Positions 9,220 to 19,024 of a DNA stretch of 33,610 bases are shown one piece after another. This DNA is from Candidatus Aalborgicola lynettensis (lineage in GTDB: Bacteria > Pseudomonadota > Gammaproteobacteria > Burkholderiales > Burkholderiaceae_C), in contig JADJZE010000011.1 in NCBI GenBank assembly GCA_016719405.1, forward strand, positions 1-33,610, written 5' to 3'. The notes under the pieces are model-generated. The model was not told the DNA's origin and ran no database searches. It saw only the letters and a list, made by a program, of their open reading frames with translations. Each line of letters begins with the position of its first letter. Within the stretch, counting starts at the first letter, position 1. Made by a program: the position numbers and the translations under genes.

Positions 9220-10446
9220 ATGACCCACACACACTCACCCCACTTACCCCACACTCCTGCTGAGCGCCTGCATGCGCTAGACAACCTGCGCGCCGTCATG
9301 ATGTGGCTCGGCATTGTGCTGCACGTCACCATGGTCTACACCGTACGGCCCATGCCAGTCCCGTGGCAAGACACCATCAGCAGTGAAGGGGCCGACGCCG
9401 TCGTGGGCATCATCCACGCCTTTCGCATGCCCACTTTCTTCATCGTGGCCGGTTTTTTTGTAGCCCTGCTGATGCAAATGCGCGGCGCAAAAGGCATGCT
9501 GAAAAACCGCGTGGCACGCCTGGGTGCGCCGTTTGCCTTGTTGTGGCCATTCCTTTTTGTGGCCACCAGCCTATGCGTGTTGCTGTTCGTGCACCGCGCT
9601 GCGCGCGGCACATGGGGCATGGACGCAAGCCTGGTCGTACCCATACCCGGCCACCCCCAGATCGCCACCATTCATTTGTGGTTCATCTGGATGCTGATGT
9701 GGTTTTGTGTGGCCACCTTTGCGCTGGCACCGCTGGCGCGGGTGGTGTCGACACACTGGCGCCAGCGCCTGGGACGGGCGTTTGCGTGGGTCGCCTCCAG
9801 CACATTCGGGCTGGCCGCACTGGCCCTGCCACTGGCATTGTTGGGCCTGGGCTACGTGGGCGGCTTTATGACCTCCAGCGGTGCTTTTGTGCCGCCACTC
9901 GCCGAGTGCTTGCACAACGGCCTGTTTTACGCCTTTGGCCTGGCGCTGTACCACCAGCGCGGCGTGCTGCTGGCGCACTACCCGCGCCGCTGGCTGCCGT
10001 ATGTGGCCTTGGGCTGGGTGCTCATCACGCTCTCCGGCGGTGTCGTCAAAACGGAGTTCGAACAACCCGGCTCCGTGCCCCACTTTGCGTTTTACTCCGG
10101 GCTGATCTACAACCTGTGCACTTGGTTCTGGAGCGTAGGCATCATTGGCCTGTTTACCCGCACCATGCAGCGCTCCAACGCCGTGCTGCGCTACCTGTCG
10201 CAAGCGTCGTACTGGGTGTACCTGATCCACCTGCCGCTGACCATCATTTTTGGTGCCATGCTGGTGGGTGAGCCGCTATCGGTGCTGAGCAAGAGCCTCA
10301 TCAACATCACTGCCACCACCGCCGTGGCGCTGCTGAGCTACCACCTGCTGGTGCGCTCCACCTGGCTGGGTGCCTTGCTGACCGGCACGCGCCACCCGTT
10401 TACACTGCCAGGGCTGCGCGTAACAGGTGCGCAAGCCGCCACATAA
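9220..10446 (+). CDS. Acyltransferase-3 family membrane protein (OpgC/MdoC-like), intact
   Basis: This is an integral membrane O-acyltransferase of 408 residues and the only long gene in the window without a frameshift. The N-terminus has LDNLRAVMMWLGIVLHVTMV. The Arg and the His of the first membrane helix are the hallmark of the acyltransferase-3 family. FRMPTFFIVAGFFVALL and IHLWFIWMLMWF follow, with about ten hydrophobic segments, and SQASYWVYLIHLPLTIIF near the C-terminus. The closest relatives by pattern are OpgC/MdoC-like succinyl- or acetyl-transferases that modify periplasmic glucans or other envelope glycans. No glucan genes lie nearby, so the acceptor is unknown. The ATG at 9220 was chosen because the family begins shortly before the LDNLRA motif. 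The gene is convergent with ppk2. Confidence 0.88.
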   Translation: MTHTHSPHLPHTPAERLHALDNLRAVMMWLGIVLHVTMVYTVRPMPVPWQDTISSEGADAVVGIIHAFRMPTFFIVAGFFVALLMQMRGAKGMLKNRVARLGAPFALLWPFLFVATSLCVLLFVHRAARGTWGMDASLVVPIPGHPQIATIHLWFIWMLMWFCVATFALAPLARVVSTHWRQRLGRAFAWVASSTFGLAALALPLALLGLGYVGGFMTSSGAFVPPLAECLHNGLFYAFGLALYHQRGVLLAHYPRRWLPYVALGWVLITLSGGVVKTEFEQPGSVPHFAFYSGLIYNLCTWFWSVGIIGLFTRTMQRSNAVLRYLSQASYWVYLIHLPLTIIFGAMLVGEPLSVLSKSLINITATTAVALLSYHLLVRSTWLGALLTGTRHPFTLPGLRVTGAQAAT

Positions 10447-10498
10447 CATCACACGAGAAACGCAGCCTTCCTGACTACCCCTGTCACTGACCCAGGGG

Positions 10499-10534
10499 GA
10501 TCGATTGGATGGGAATTACCGGTCTAAATCGATC
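10499..10534. repeat. Inverted repeat gatcgatt/aatcgatc between convergent genes
   Basis: Perfect 8-base arms (10499-10506 and 10527-10534) with a 20-base spacer lie between the end of the acyltransferase gene and the end of ppk2. They touch the ppk2 stop codon. No T-tract is present. It may be a weak bidirectional terminator or chance. Confidence 0.3.
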
Positions 10535-11443
10535 AGTACACCTGCGGCACCAAAATTTCTTGCGGCACCGGCCCACGGATGTATTCAGGGTCGCGTTCGC
10601 GGGCGGGCAAATGCACTTCGGGGTGCGCAACCTCGTGGTACGGCACCTGGCTCAGAAGGTGGTGAATGCAGTTCAGCCGGGCCTTTTTCTTGTCCACCGC
10701 AGGCACCACCCACCAGGGTGACTCGTCGGTGTGGGTGCGCTCCAGCATCACCTCTTTGGCGCGGGTGTAGTCTTCCCAGCGGCGGCGGCTCTCCAGGTCC
10801 ATGGGGCTCAACTTCCACTGTTTGAGCGGGTCATGGATGCGGCTTAAAAGCGGATCTGTTGCTCATCGTCGCTGATGGAAAACCAGTACTTCACCAGTTG
10901 TATGCCGCTGCGCACCAGCATCTTCTCGAACTCGGGCGCCGTGGTAAAAAACTCCTCCAGTTGGGCGTCGTCACAAAAGCCCATCACCCGCTCCACCCCG
11001 GCACGGTTGTACCAGCTCCGGTCAAACAACACAATTTCGCCCGCGGCGGGCAGGTGCGATATGAAGCGCTGAAAGTACCACTGCGTGCGCTCGCGGTCGC
11101 TCGGGGCCGGCAACGCCGCCACCCGACACACGCGGGGGTTCAGGCGCTGGGTAATGCGCTTGATGGCGCCGCCCTTGCCAGCCGAGTCGCGGCCTTCAAA
11201 AATAACCACCATGCGGTGCCCGGTGGCAACCACCCAGTCTTGCAGCTTGACCAGCTCACCCTGCAAGCGAAACAACTCTTGAAAATACTGCTGGCGTGCG
11301 GCTTTGGACTCGTCGCTGCCATGGTCTTCGCCGCTGGCCATGCGGTCATCGAGCTCCATCTCCAGCTCTTCGTCGTAGCTGTCGGCCAGCTCGGCCCGCA
11401 GGCGGGCGAACATTTCCTGCTCTGGCGTGCGTTCAATTGTCAT
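10533..11443 (-). CDS. ppk2: Polyphosphate kinase 2, class I (one frameshift)
   Basis: This is a single-domain PPK2 of about 303 residues. Class I enzymes phosphorylate nucleoside diphosphates with polyphosphate, or run in reverse. The P-loop reads EGRDSAGKGGAIKRI, then APSDRERTQWYFQRFISHLP, the lid motif FDRSWYNRAGVERVMGF and VKYWFSISDDEQQIRF. A T-run near 10850 is one base short and introduces a stop. Adding one T restores LSRIHDPLKQWKLSPMDLES, continuing to the stop at 10533 (EILVPQVY). The start ATG at 11443 gives MTIERTPEQEMF, followed by an acidic segment. It is a second, differently built PPK2 3 kb from pap, so this locus can interconvert AMP, ADP and ATP pools with polyphosphate. Confidence 0.92.
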
Positions 11444-11494
11444 AAGTTACCCCTGCGCTGCTGCGCGTTGAAAAAATCCGCCCAGCATGCAGGT

Positions 11495-11516
11495 GCCACG
11501 TGACAGCCACGTGACA
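11495..11516. promoter_or_regulatory. 11-bp tandem repeat with two CACGTG palindromes
   Basis: The 11-base unit gccacgtgaca occurs twice without a gap in the 122-base divergent region between ppk2 (start 11443, minus) and the cysteine-synthase-like gene (start 11566, plus). The spacing of about one helical turn places both palindromes on the same DNA face, as expected of an operator. The regulator is unknown. Confidence 0.45.
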
Positions 11517-11565
11517 CAGTGCTGCATACCTACAATGCCAACTGCTTTGCACATCGGAGACGGGT

Positions 11566-11898
11566 ATGCCCACTTTGCAAAATGACAACTGGTTGCGCCA
11601 GGCCATTGGCCTGATTGAGGCCGACTACCAGCGCAGTGCCGACACGCACCTGATTGCCCTGCCACTGCCGGGTTTTGCACAACACGGTATTGACCTGTAT
11701 TTGAAAGACGAATCCACCCACCCCACCGGCAGCCTCAAGCACCGGCTGGCGCGCTCCTTGTTTCTGTATGCCTTGTGCAACGGCTGGGTGCGCCAAGGCT
11801 CCACTGCGGTGAGTGAAGCCTACTTTGCGCGCCTACTGGGGTTGCCGTTCATTGCAGTGATGGTCCAAAACACCTCGCCCGCTTTGTTGGCACATTGA
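11566..11898 (+). pseudogene. Cysteine-synthase-like PLP enzyme, shortened and internally deleted
   Basis: The 110-residue product begins as a fold-type II PLP enzyme of the cysteine synthase family. IDLYLKDESTHPTGSLKHRL contains the SLKHR lysine that would bind PLP. In relatives the next block is a Ser/Thr-rich substrate loop (EASSGST-like, equal to TSGNTG in CysK). Here the sequence jumps from VRQG directly to STAVSEAYFARLLGLPF, so about nine residues of that loop are missing in frame. The likely cause is deletion between two short repeats coding GST. The reading ends after PFIAVMVQNTSPALLAH, about 200 residues before a normal C-terminus. The following bases 11899-11955 do not restore the family in any frame I tried. 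GGAG precedes the ATG. It is probably inactive, unless the assembly lost sequence. Confidence 0.65.
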
Positions 11899-11955
11899 TG
11901 CTGGTGCATTAGAAGAAGTTGGCGCACGCCGATAAACATGGAAGAATCCAAGCCA

Positions 11956-13814
11956 ATGAAATGGTGTATACGCCATCAACACAATAGGGTTGAAGTGCCG
12001 ATAATTTTTTCTGTCTGCGGCGTACGCTGGTTATGGGCCCTTGCGTTTTTGTGCGCTTTCTCCGCCCATGCAGCACGCCCCTGACCCTGGTCGATGGAAC
12101 CGCCAGCTACCCGCTGGGTCTTCACTTGTCGTATCTGGAAGACAAAGAAGGTCGCCTGAGCTTGCAAGACATTCTGGCCAGCAAGGACTCGGCCGCATGG
12201 ATTCGCAGTGAAAAGGCGGCGCCCAGCTTTGGCTTTACGGCTTCCACCTATTGGTTTGCGCTGGACATTCACAACCAAAGCGCGACCAACGCGGAGTGGT
12301 TGCTGGAGTCCCTCTACCCACCACTGGACCACATCACGGTGCATTTGGTCCACCCCAACCAAGCCACTGAAAGTTACCAGGGTGGTGACGCGGTGGCGTT
12401 CTCGCAGCGTGTGGTTAAACACCGCAACACCATGTTCAATGTGCCGCTGGCGGCGGGGCAAAGCGTTCGCATCTACCTGGCAGTCAAAACCGAAAGTTCT
12501 CTGCAATTGCCGCTGGTGCTGCTGAGCCCGAAGGCCTTGATGGTCAAAGACCATGAAGAACAGTACGCGCTGGGCCTGTTCTACGGTTCGCTCATCACCT
12601 TGCTGATATTCAACCTGCTGGTTTTTGCCTCGATTAGGGACATGAGCTACTTGTATTCGGTTTGGTATCTGCTGGCGTGGATACTGCTTCAAATGGCGTT
12701 GAATGGCCTGGCCTACGAATACCTGTGGCCCGAGCAAACCGCATGGGCCAATAAGGCGGTGCCCTTCTTTATCGGGTTTGCGTTGCTGGGTATGGTGCAG
12801 TTCACGCGCAGCCTGTTGTTGACCCGCGTGCACGTTCCGGCAATGGATCGCCTCTTGGTCTACGCAGCCGCGGGCTCGGCAGTCATCATGGCCTGGGCCT
12901 TATTGGGAAGCTATGCATTTGCGATTCAAATCGGCACCGCTGGGGCCATGGTCATTGCATTGCTGGTGGTGACAACGGGGGTTTTATCGCTGCGGCGCGG
13001 TGTGGAGCAAGCACGCTTTTTTATGCTGGCGTGGTCGTGTCTGCTGGTGGGCATTGTGCTGTACGTGCTCAAAACCTTTGGGTTCATCAAAAGCACTCCA
13101 TTTACCGAATACGCCATGCAAATTGGTTCTACATTTGAGGGCATTCTTCTCTCGTTTGCCCTGGCACACCGCATGCGCCTTCTCAAAGACGAAAACGAAC
13201 GTGTTCTGGCGCAAGGCAAGGCCACACTGGAACGCCGCGTACAGGAACGCACCACCCAGCTCGACCAAGCCTTGCTGAGCCTATCTGACGCGAACGGGCG
13301 CCTTATGCAACTCAGCCATATCGATGGTCTCACCGGGGTCAACAACCGCGCGTATTTTGACGAGCAAATCGCATTTGAGTGGCATCGCTCGCTCAAGGCG
13401 CACAGTCCGGTCGGCTTGCTGCTGGTGGACGTTGATCATTTCAAACGCTTCAACGACACCCATGGGCACCAGGGTGGCGACGCCTGCCTGCGCCTGGTGG
13501 CCAAAACCATCCAGCATCAACTGTGCGACCCGGCCAACCGCTGCTACCGCTATGGCGGAGAGGAGTTTGTCGTCTTGCTGCCCAATACCGATGCGGCCCA
13601 GAGCAGCGCCATTGCCGAGCAACTGCGCGCGGCCATCGAAGGCTTGTCATTTCAGGAGCAAGGCATTGCGGCAACCGTCACCATCAGCGTGGGGGTGAAC
13701 GCAGTCATTCCCAGCGAGTCGACCAGCTTTGCAGCCCTTATTCATGGTGCGGACCAAGCCCTGTACCAGGCCAAGCGCGAGGGGCGCAACCGCGTTTGCG
13801 TGGTGGGGCAATAG
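11956..13814 (+). CDS. 7TMR-DISM diguanylate cyclase (GGDEF; one frameshift)
   Basis: This is an inner-membrane diguanylate cyclase making c-di-GMP. The chosen ATG at 11956 leads to WLWALAFLCAFSAHA, a signal peptide. A missing C near 12075 then shifts the frame into ARPLTLVDGTASYPLG, the start of the periplasmic 7TMR-DISMED2 sensor (about residues 40-190). Seven hydrophobic helices follow, from ALGLFYGSLITLLIF to LAWSCLLVGIVLYVL. A coiled coil (about 415-455) precedes the GGDEF domain, which has LSHIDGLTGVNNRAYFD, VDVDHFKRFNDTHGHQGGD and the active-site YRYGGEEFVVLLP. The inhibitory RxxD site expected nine residues before GGEEF reads DPAN, so product inhibition at the I-site is probably absent. 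The automatic start at 12033 (MGPCVFVRF) would give no export signal. It is convergent with hybrid kinase 1. Confidence 0.9.
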
Positions 13815-13850
13815 GCGACGCAGGCCCGGGTGGGCACTGCACTGGCGTAA

Positions 13851-13910
13851 TTTGCTATACAAATGATAGCTACTTGCGCACGTCTGGCGGGCGTAAACGA
13901 CCCGTTTGAT
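13851..13910 (+). repeat. Dispersed two-hairpin element (copy A)
   Basis: Hairpin 1 has stem gctat (13854-13858) / atagc (13866-13870) and a 7-base loop. Three bases later hairpin 2 has ttgcgc, an 11-base loop and gcgtaa, pairing with one G-T. A tail with aaacgacccgttt follows. It fills the gap between the convergent diguanylate cyclase and hybrid kinase 1 genes. It has no long T-tract, so it does not look like an ordinary intrinsic terminator, but the position suits a transcript end. Confidence 0.8.
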
Positions 13911-13912
13911 TA

Positions 13913-16900
13913 CTACTTCTCCAACCGCGCCAGCACTGTGCTGCACACGGTTTTTGCCGCATCCAAATCGAGGTTTTGCAATGCGGCGTCGAGCTGGTCA
14001 CACAAGCCGTCTGGCAAATCGGCGAGTTGGGTGCGCACTTCGGCAAAACGCATCAACACCGCCATGTCTTGTGCCTCTGCCAAGGCCAGCAGTTCGCGAA
14101 GCACCGTGGCACAGGCGGCCAAACTGTCAGCACCCGGCGCAGTGCTGGCGGCGGGTGCATCAGGCGGTGCCAACAAGGCAATGGCCTGCGACAAGCTGTG
14201 GCGGGCGACGGCAATGGCATCGCCCAGGGCTTCTGACTGTGCCGCACCGATGTGCACCGTCGCGCCCGTGCTACACCGGGCCTCCAGTTCTGCGGCAAAC
14301 GTGGCCAACGCACCTGCACCCAGGGTGGCCGCATTGCCTTTCAAAGTGTGCAAGAGCATGCGCGCAGCCAGCGGCTCACCCGCAGCCAGGTGGTGCTGCA
14401 AGTCGCCAACCACGGTACCCAGCGTGCGCACCAGCTCACTGGCCGAGCGCACATACAGTGTCCGCATACCCGACATGCGATTGAGCGCCGTGGCCAAGTC
14501 CAGCCCATCGACCTGGGGCAAGGGCGACTCGGCAACCAGCGTGAGGTGGCGGGCGTCATCCGCTTCGCCGGGTGGCCGCAAACCGGTCACGCGCAGCAGC
14601 AGCGCCACCAGCTTGTCCATGTCAAAGGGTTTACCAATATGTTCGCTCATACCGGCTGCGATACACGCCAGTCGGTCACTCTCCAGCGCGTTGGCGGTCA
14701 TGGCAATCACGGGCAGGTGCGCCAGGCCCAGCGTATGGCGAATTTCCTGGGTGGCGGCGTAGCCGTCGAGCACGGGCATCTGCAAATCCATCAACACGGC
14801 ATCAAACTGGGGCTTTGCTGCTGCCACCGCCTCCACACCCAGCCGCCCGTTGCCGGCCATGGAAACCAGCGCCCCTTCGCGGTTCAGCAGTTCTTCGGCC
14901 ACTTGCTGGTTTAACAGGTTGTCTTCCACCACCAGCACACGCATGCCTTGCAATCGGCGCACGGCCCCAGCGCCGGGCAGCGCGGCCAACACCGGGGCAT
15001 CGGTGGTACTGGCCTGTTCCCACGCATCGTGCAACATGCCACTGGTAAACGGTTTATTCAACAGGCCTTTGACCATGTGCTGCTCGGCACCCGAGCGTTG
15101 CGCCAGGGCATCGTTGCCACGCGGGGTGAGCATGATCACCGCAGGCGCGGGCTGTGCGTGCTGCGCCGCACAAGCCAGCAGCTGGCGTGTGGTTTCCCAA
15201 CCGTCCTGGTGCGCCAAGTGCCAGTCCATCAAGACAAGCGAATACGCCGGTTGCGCTGTATCGGGTTGGCCGACAAACAAGGCCAGTGCCTGTTCGGGGT
15301 TGTGCGCCAGATCACACTGCCAGCCCCATGCCTGAACCATGCGCTGCAGCAACGCGCACGCGGTGGGGTTGTCGTCCACAACCAACACGCTCTGCGGTGC
15401 CGGGGCTGGCAAGGGCTGTGCAATCTGGGCCACCGTGGGCAGTTGCAGCGCGAACGCAAAGGTGCTGCCCTCGCCCTCGGCACTGGTTAACTCAATGGCA
15501 CCACCCATCATGCTCACCAACCTTTGGCTGATGGCCAGGCCCAAGCCGGTGCCACCAAAACGGCGTGTAGTGGAGCCCTCGGCCTGTGAAAAGCCGCTAA
15601 AAATATGTGCCTGGTGCTGCGGTGCAATACCAATCCGAATCTTGCACCGCAAACGCGATGGTCACCGTATCGGCCGTTTCGTCCACTTTGCGCAAACGCA
15701 GCACCACCTGCCCCCGCGGTGTGAACTTGATCGCGTTGCCCCCCAAATTGATCAGCACCTGCTGCAGCCGCATGGCGTCGCCCCGCAACATGGTAGGCAG
15801 TGCGGGGTCTATATCAAACAGCACCTCCACATCACGCGCACCCACATTGGCCGACAACACCACCGCCAAATTGCGCAGCAGCCGCTCCAGGTGAAAGGGC
15901 TCGCTCTCCAGCGTCATCTTGCCGGCTTCCACCTTGGAAAAATCCAGAATATCGTTGAGCAGGCCCAGTAGTGACTGCGCTGCGCCTTCGGTCTTGCTGG
16001 CGTAGTCGCGCTGGCGCGCCGTGAGCTCGGTGGTTTGCAACAGATTGAGCATACCCAGAATGGCATTCATGGGGGTGCGGATTTCATGGCTCATGTTGGC
16101 CAGAAAAGATGATTTGGCGTTGCTGGCCTGGTCGGCCAGCTCCGGGCCCGCACAGCGGCGAGTTCGGCCTGTTTCAAATCGGTGATGTCACGCATGGAGG
16201 ACAGCAGCACCGGCTCTGCAGTGAGGGGGTCGGTGCTGACTTCGCTGGACACACTCAACCAGCGCACCTCGCCGTTGTCCGGGCGAACAGTGCGGTATTC
16301 GTTCTTGGCAGTGTGCGCGCGCCCCTTGAGCACAGCGTCCAGCACCTCGCGGGCACGCGTGCGGTCGTCCGGGTGCAGAAGGGCTTGCCAGGTCTGCACG
16401 GTCAGGCGCTGCTCTGGCGCCAGCCCCAGCATGCGCACCAACACGCTGTTGGTGGTGAACGCCAAGGTACGCAAGTCGGCTACCAGGGTACCCAAACCAC
16501 CGACCTCTTCGGCCTTGCGCAGCGACGCTTCGCTGGCAAACAGGTCGCGCTGTATGCGCCTGGAAACCAGCAAGGGCAACCCGGCGGCCAGAATGAAGTT
16601 AACAAAAATAGCGAGTACGAATGAAGTGGAAACCACCAGCTTCAGCATGAGCGTGCTATCTACGCCCTGCGTGGCAATGGCGACAATCGTTCCACGCGCG
16701 CCCATAGCCGTTGCACTAATGGCAAATACAGCACAAAACACCAGCAACACCCGGCGCTCTCCGACATTGGACGCATGCTGCACGGCGGTCGATTGCATAA
16801 CTGCCCGGTAAAACTCCGCAGCAATGGCAAAACTCAAACAGCACATCAAAAACGACGTTGCGATGACCCGCACTTCCTGCCCACCGGGTGTATTCACATG

Positions 16901-17248
16901 CATGAAAAGCAGCACGGCAAATAGCGGCACCACGTAAACCATCCAACCCCGGCTCACCGGTCGGTTGAAAAATAGCTTGAGCCCCTGCAAGAGTTCGCCG
17001 TAGCCCATCACAAACAGGCAATTGGCCACAACGATGGAAACAAGGTCGGGAATGACATTGCGCAGCGCAATCAGGAGGAAGCCCAGGCTGTACATGGCAA
17101 CACCGCGGGTCCAGATCCTTGTCGCCTGGCTGTGGCTCGTCATTTGCCCAATGCCCAGCAAAACCAGCGGCAGCAACAAGCTGGTCAGCAGGGCAACCGC
17201 ACTCAGTGTTTTGTCATCAAGGGCTTGCATAAGGTATGGGTTATTCAT
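13913..17248 (-). CDS. Hybrid sensor histidine kinase: membrane sensor-PAS-HisKA-HATPase-REC-REC-Hpt (frameshifted)
   Basis: This is an inner-membrane phosphorelay kinase of about 1,110 residues. The ATG at 17248 gives MNNPYLMQALDDKTLS, then about seven membrane segments (residues 15-240). A PAS domain follows with LLHPDDRTRAREVLDAVLKG and MRDITDLKQAELAAV. HisKA reads NMSHEIRTPMNAILGML (phospho-accepting His). HATPase shows GNAIKFTPRG and FGGTGLGLAIS. REC1 has VLVVDDNPTACALL and VLMDWHLAHQDGW. REC2 has VLVVEDNLLNQQVA and VLMDLQMPVLDGY. Hpt has LLHTLKGNAATLGA (His). Frame changes are near 16140 (C-run one short) and near 15615 (between AVQDS and GIGIAPQHQ). The open frame upstream to 17335 runs through repeat copy B and is not needed. 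It is likely partnered by the neighbouring signalling genes; the input signal is unknown. Confidence 0.9.
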
Positions 17249-17302
17249 ACCACAGGGGGAACCCCTTTGCACCTTGGTAAACCCTGAGCAATCAGGGTAG
17301 AA

Positions 17303-17360
17303 CTTGCTATGAAAGTAGTAGCTACTTACGCACATCCAATAAGCGTAAACGGCCGATTTG
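17303..17360 (+). repeat. Dispersed two-hairpin element (copy B)
   Basis: Hairpin 1 is gctat (17306-17310), a 7-base loop and gtagc (17318-17322). Three bases later a perfect second stem ttacgc / gcgtaa encloses an 11-base loop, followed by aaacggccgattt. It lies between the start of hybrid kinase 1 and the end of the DUF4401/GDYXXLXY gene, both on the minus strand. It ends three bases before that gene's stop codon. Confidence 0.8.
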
Positions 17361-17362
17361 GC

Positions 17363-19024
17363 TCAGAATTTATCGACCCGAATGGGCTGCAATGCGGCAT
17401 CTGCCATGCCCACCAGCAACGCCCGCCCGTCGGGTAACACGCGAAACTCGCCAAAGCGCGCCGCCTGCCAGCGCTGGGCCTCGCCCTCTTTGAAAAACCA
17501 GGCGTCCGTCACCACCACCCAGTTGCCATCTTTGGGTGTGAGTTCCAGCAAACGCTCATTGGCCGCCAATGGCTGGGCAGCGGTGTGCAGGCGCTGCACG
17601 GTGGCCACGCCGCGCCCGTCCAACTGCACCACCATGCGCGGGCGTGCAGTGCCCCAATCGCGCAGCAAAGACACCTCGTGTGCGTCCACCGTGGGGAAAC
17701 GCAGGCGCATGTAGTCGCCCTCCATGAGCGAGCGCGGGTCTACCGGAGCCAGGGCCAGGTAGAGCGGCTGGCCCTGAGCAATCAGGCTTTGCTTCTGCCA
17801 AATCGCGCCATTGGCCACCAGCAGGGTAAGCACGCTGCCACCCAACAACGCCCACACGGCCACAACCGGTTGCGCCGCAAAGTGGCCATCCGTTGCAGCG
17901 CCACCGGCAGCAGCCCCTACCGCACCGCCCACCGCACTACCCGCTACGCCGCCCTTTGCACCACGACGCGCGTGCCTGTCCCACCAGGCCACCGCGCCTA
18001 ACACGGCCGCTGCCACCACCAGCACCACCGCCTTGTCGGCCAGCGGCCAGGCGAGCTGGTAATAAAAACTGCCCACTATCCAGGCCGCTGCCAGCGCACA
18101 GGTCGACGCCAAGCGCCAGCGCCCGGTGGTGGCGCACACCATCAGTGCCAGCAGCACCGCCCCCAGCAGGGGCATAAACCACGCCAGACCGGCCAGCACC
18201 GCCGCCACGGCCAGGGGCATAAACTGGCGCAGCGTGGGCCAGGCGATGGCCCCCACCGCCGCACCGGCCACCACCAACGCACTGGCACCGGCCTGGATGG
18301 CATAGGTTTGCCAGTCGCGCGGGCTGCGTCCGCTGAACCAGGACAGCACCTGACCCACTTCATTGGAACCCACTGCACCACCGACCAAAAACGTGGCACC
18401 TGAGAGCCACACCAGCCCCGCCAGCGTGGCCAACAACCAACCGGCGGCCAAGGGTTCTACCAGCGCCGCCAGCGACGTGGCGCGCTGCTGCAGCCACAAG
18501 GCCAGCAGCCACACGGCCAACAAGCCATGCAACACCATCAACAGGTTGGCACGGCCGTTTAACCAACTCCAGTGCGGCAACACAGCCACTGCCAGCAGAC
18601 CCGCCGCCAGCGCCCCCAGCAGCACCCGCAACCAGTTTTTGGGAAGGACCGCTGCCAGCACCAAAACCACGCCCAGCATGACCCACGAGCCCCCTGCGGT
18701 GTGCAGGTCGCGGTACACCCCCATAGCCAGCGTGCCACCCCCCACCAGCAGCGCAGGCACGGCGAGTTGTTCCACAAACAGCGCCACGCCGCTGGCACGC
18801 ATGAGCACCACTGCGCCCACCAACACCAGCACACCCACCCCATACGCGCCTACGCCGTGGCGCAGCACGTCGCCCAGCAGCATGCCCACCATGGCCAGCA
18901 AAGGCACGGCGGCAAACCACGCACCCACCGCCGTGAGCAGCACCACCGGCCAGGGGCGCTCGCTGCCCGTGGGCACATCCGCATGGGGGTTGTCCAGCGC
19001 GGAGTTCGCTTGCGGGGTGGTCAT
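17363..19024 (-). CDS. DUF4401 plus GDYXXLXY-domain membrane protein
   Basis: This is a polytopic membrane protein of 553 residues in one open frame. The start is ATG at 19024 (MTTPQANSALDN). It overlaps the upstream DUF2157 stop as ATGA, which suggests translational coupling. About ten to twelve hydrophobic helices occupy residues 25-385, as in DUF4401. The C-terminal soluble part carries the family signature MEGDYMRLRFP (GDYxxLxY-like) and ends ALLVGMADAALQPIRVDKF. The function of this family is unknown. DUF2157 and DUF4401/GDYXXLXY proteins typically occur as neighbours, so they may form one membrane complex. The long plus-strand frame over the same DNA (18363-19760) is an antisense artefact of the Ala/Leu-rich composition. 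Confidence 0.85.
   Translation of the reverse strand: MTTPQANSALDNPHADVPTGSERPWPVVLLTAVGAWFAAVPLLAMVGMLLGDVLRHGVGAYGVGVLVLVGAVVLMRASGVALFVEQLAVPALLVGGGTLAMGVYRDLHTAGGSWVMLGVVLVLAAVLPKNWLRVLLGALAAGLLAVAVLPHWSWLNGRANLLMVLHGLLAVWLLALWLQQRATSLAALVEPLAAGWLLATLAGLVWLSGATFLVGGAVGSNEVGQVLSWFSGRSPRDWQTYAIQAGASALVVAGAAVGAIAWPTLRQFMPLAVAAVLAGLAWFMPLLGAVLLALMVCATTGRWRLASTCALAAAWIVGSFYYQLAWPLADKAVVLVVAAAVLGAVAWWDRHARRGAKGGVAGSAVGGAVGAAAGGAATDGHFAAQPVVAVWALLGGSVLTLLVANGAIWQKQSLIAQGQPLYLALAPVDPRSLMEGDYMRLRFPTVDAHEVSLLRDWGTARPRMVVQLDGRGVATVQRLHTAAQPLAANERLLELTPKDGNWVVVTDAWFFKEGEAQRWQAARFGEFRVLPDGRALLVGMADAALQPIRVDKF

Noticed and set aside
12033..12080. ATG at 12033 as start of the diguanylate cyclase
   Set aside because: It gives MGPCVFVRFLRP, with no signal peptide. 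The other frame shows a good export signal from the ATG at 11956 that joins the sensor domain after one added C.
17249..17335. N-terminal extension of hybrid kinase 1 up to 17335
   Set aside because: The extension is translated from repeat copy B, and the residues (MCVSSYYFHSKF) do not look like a kinase N-terminus. The ATG at 17248 is immediately followed by the first membrane part.
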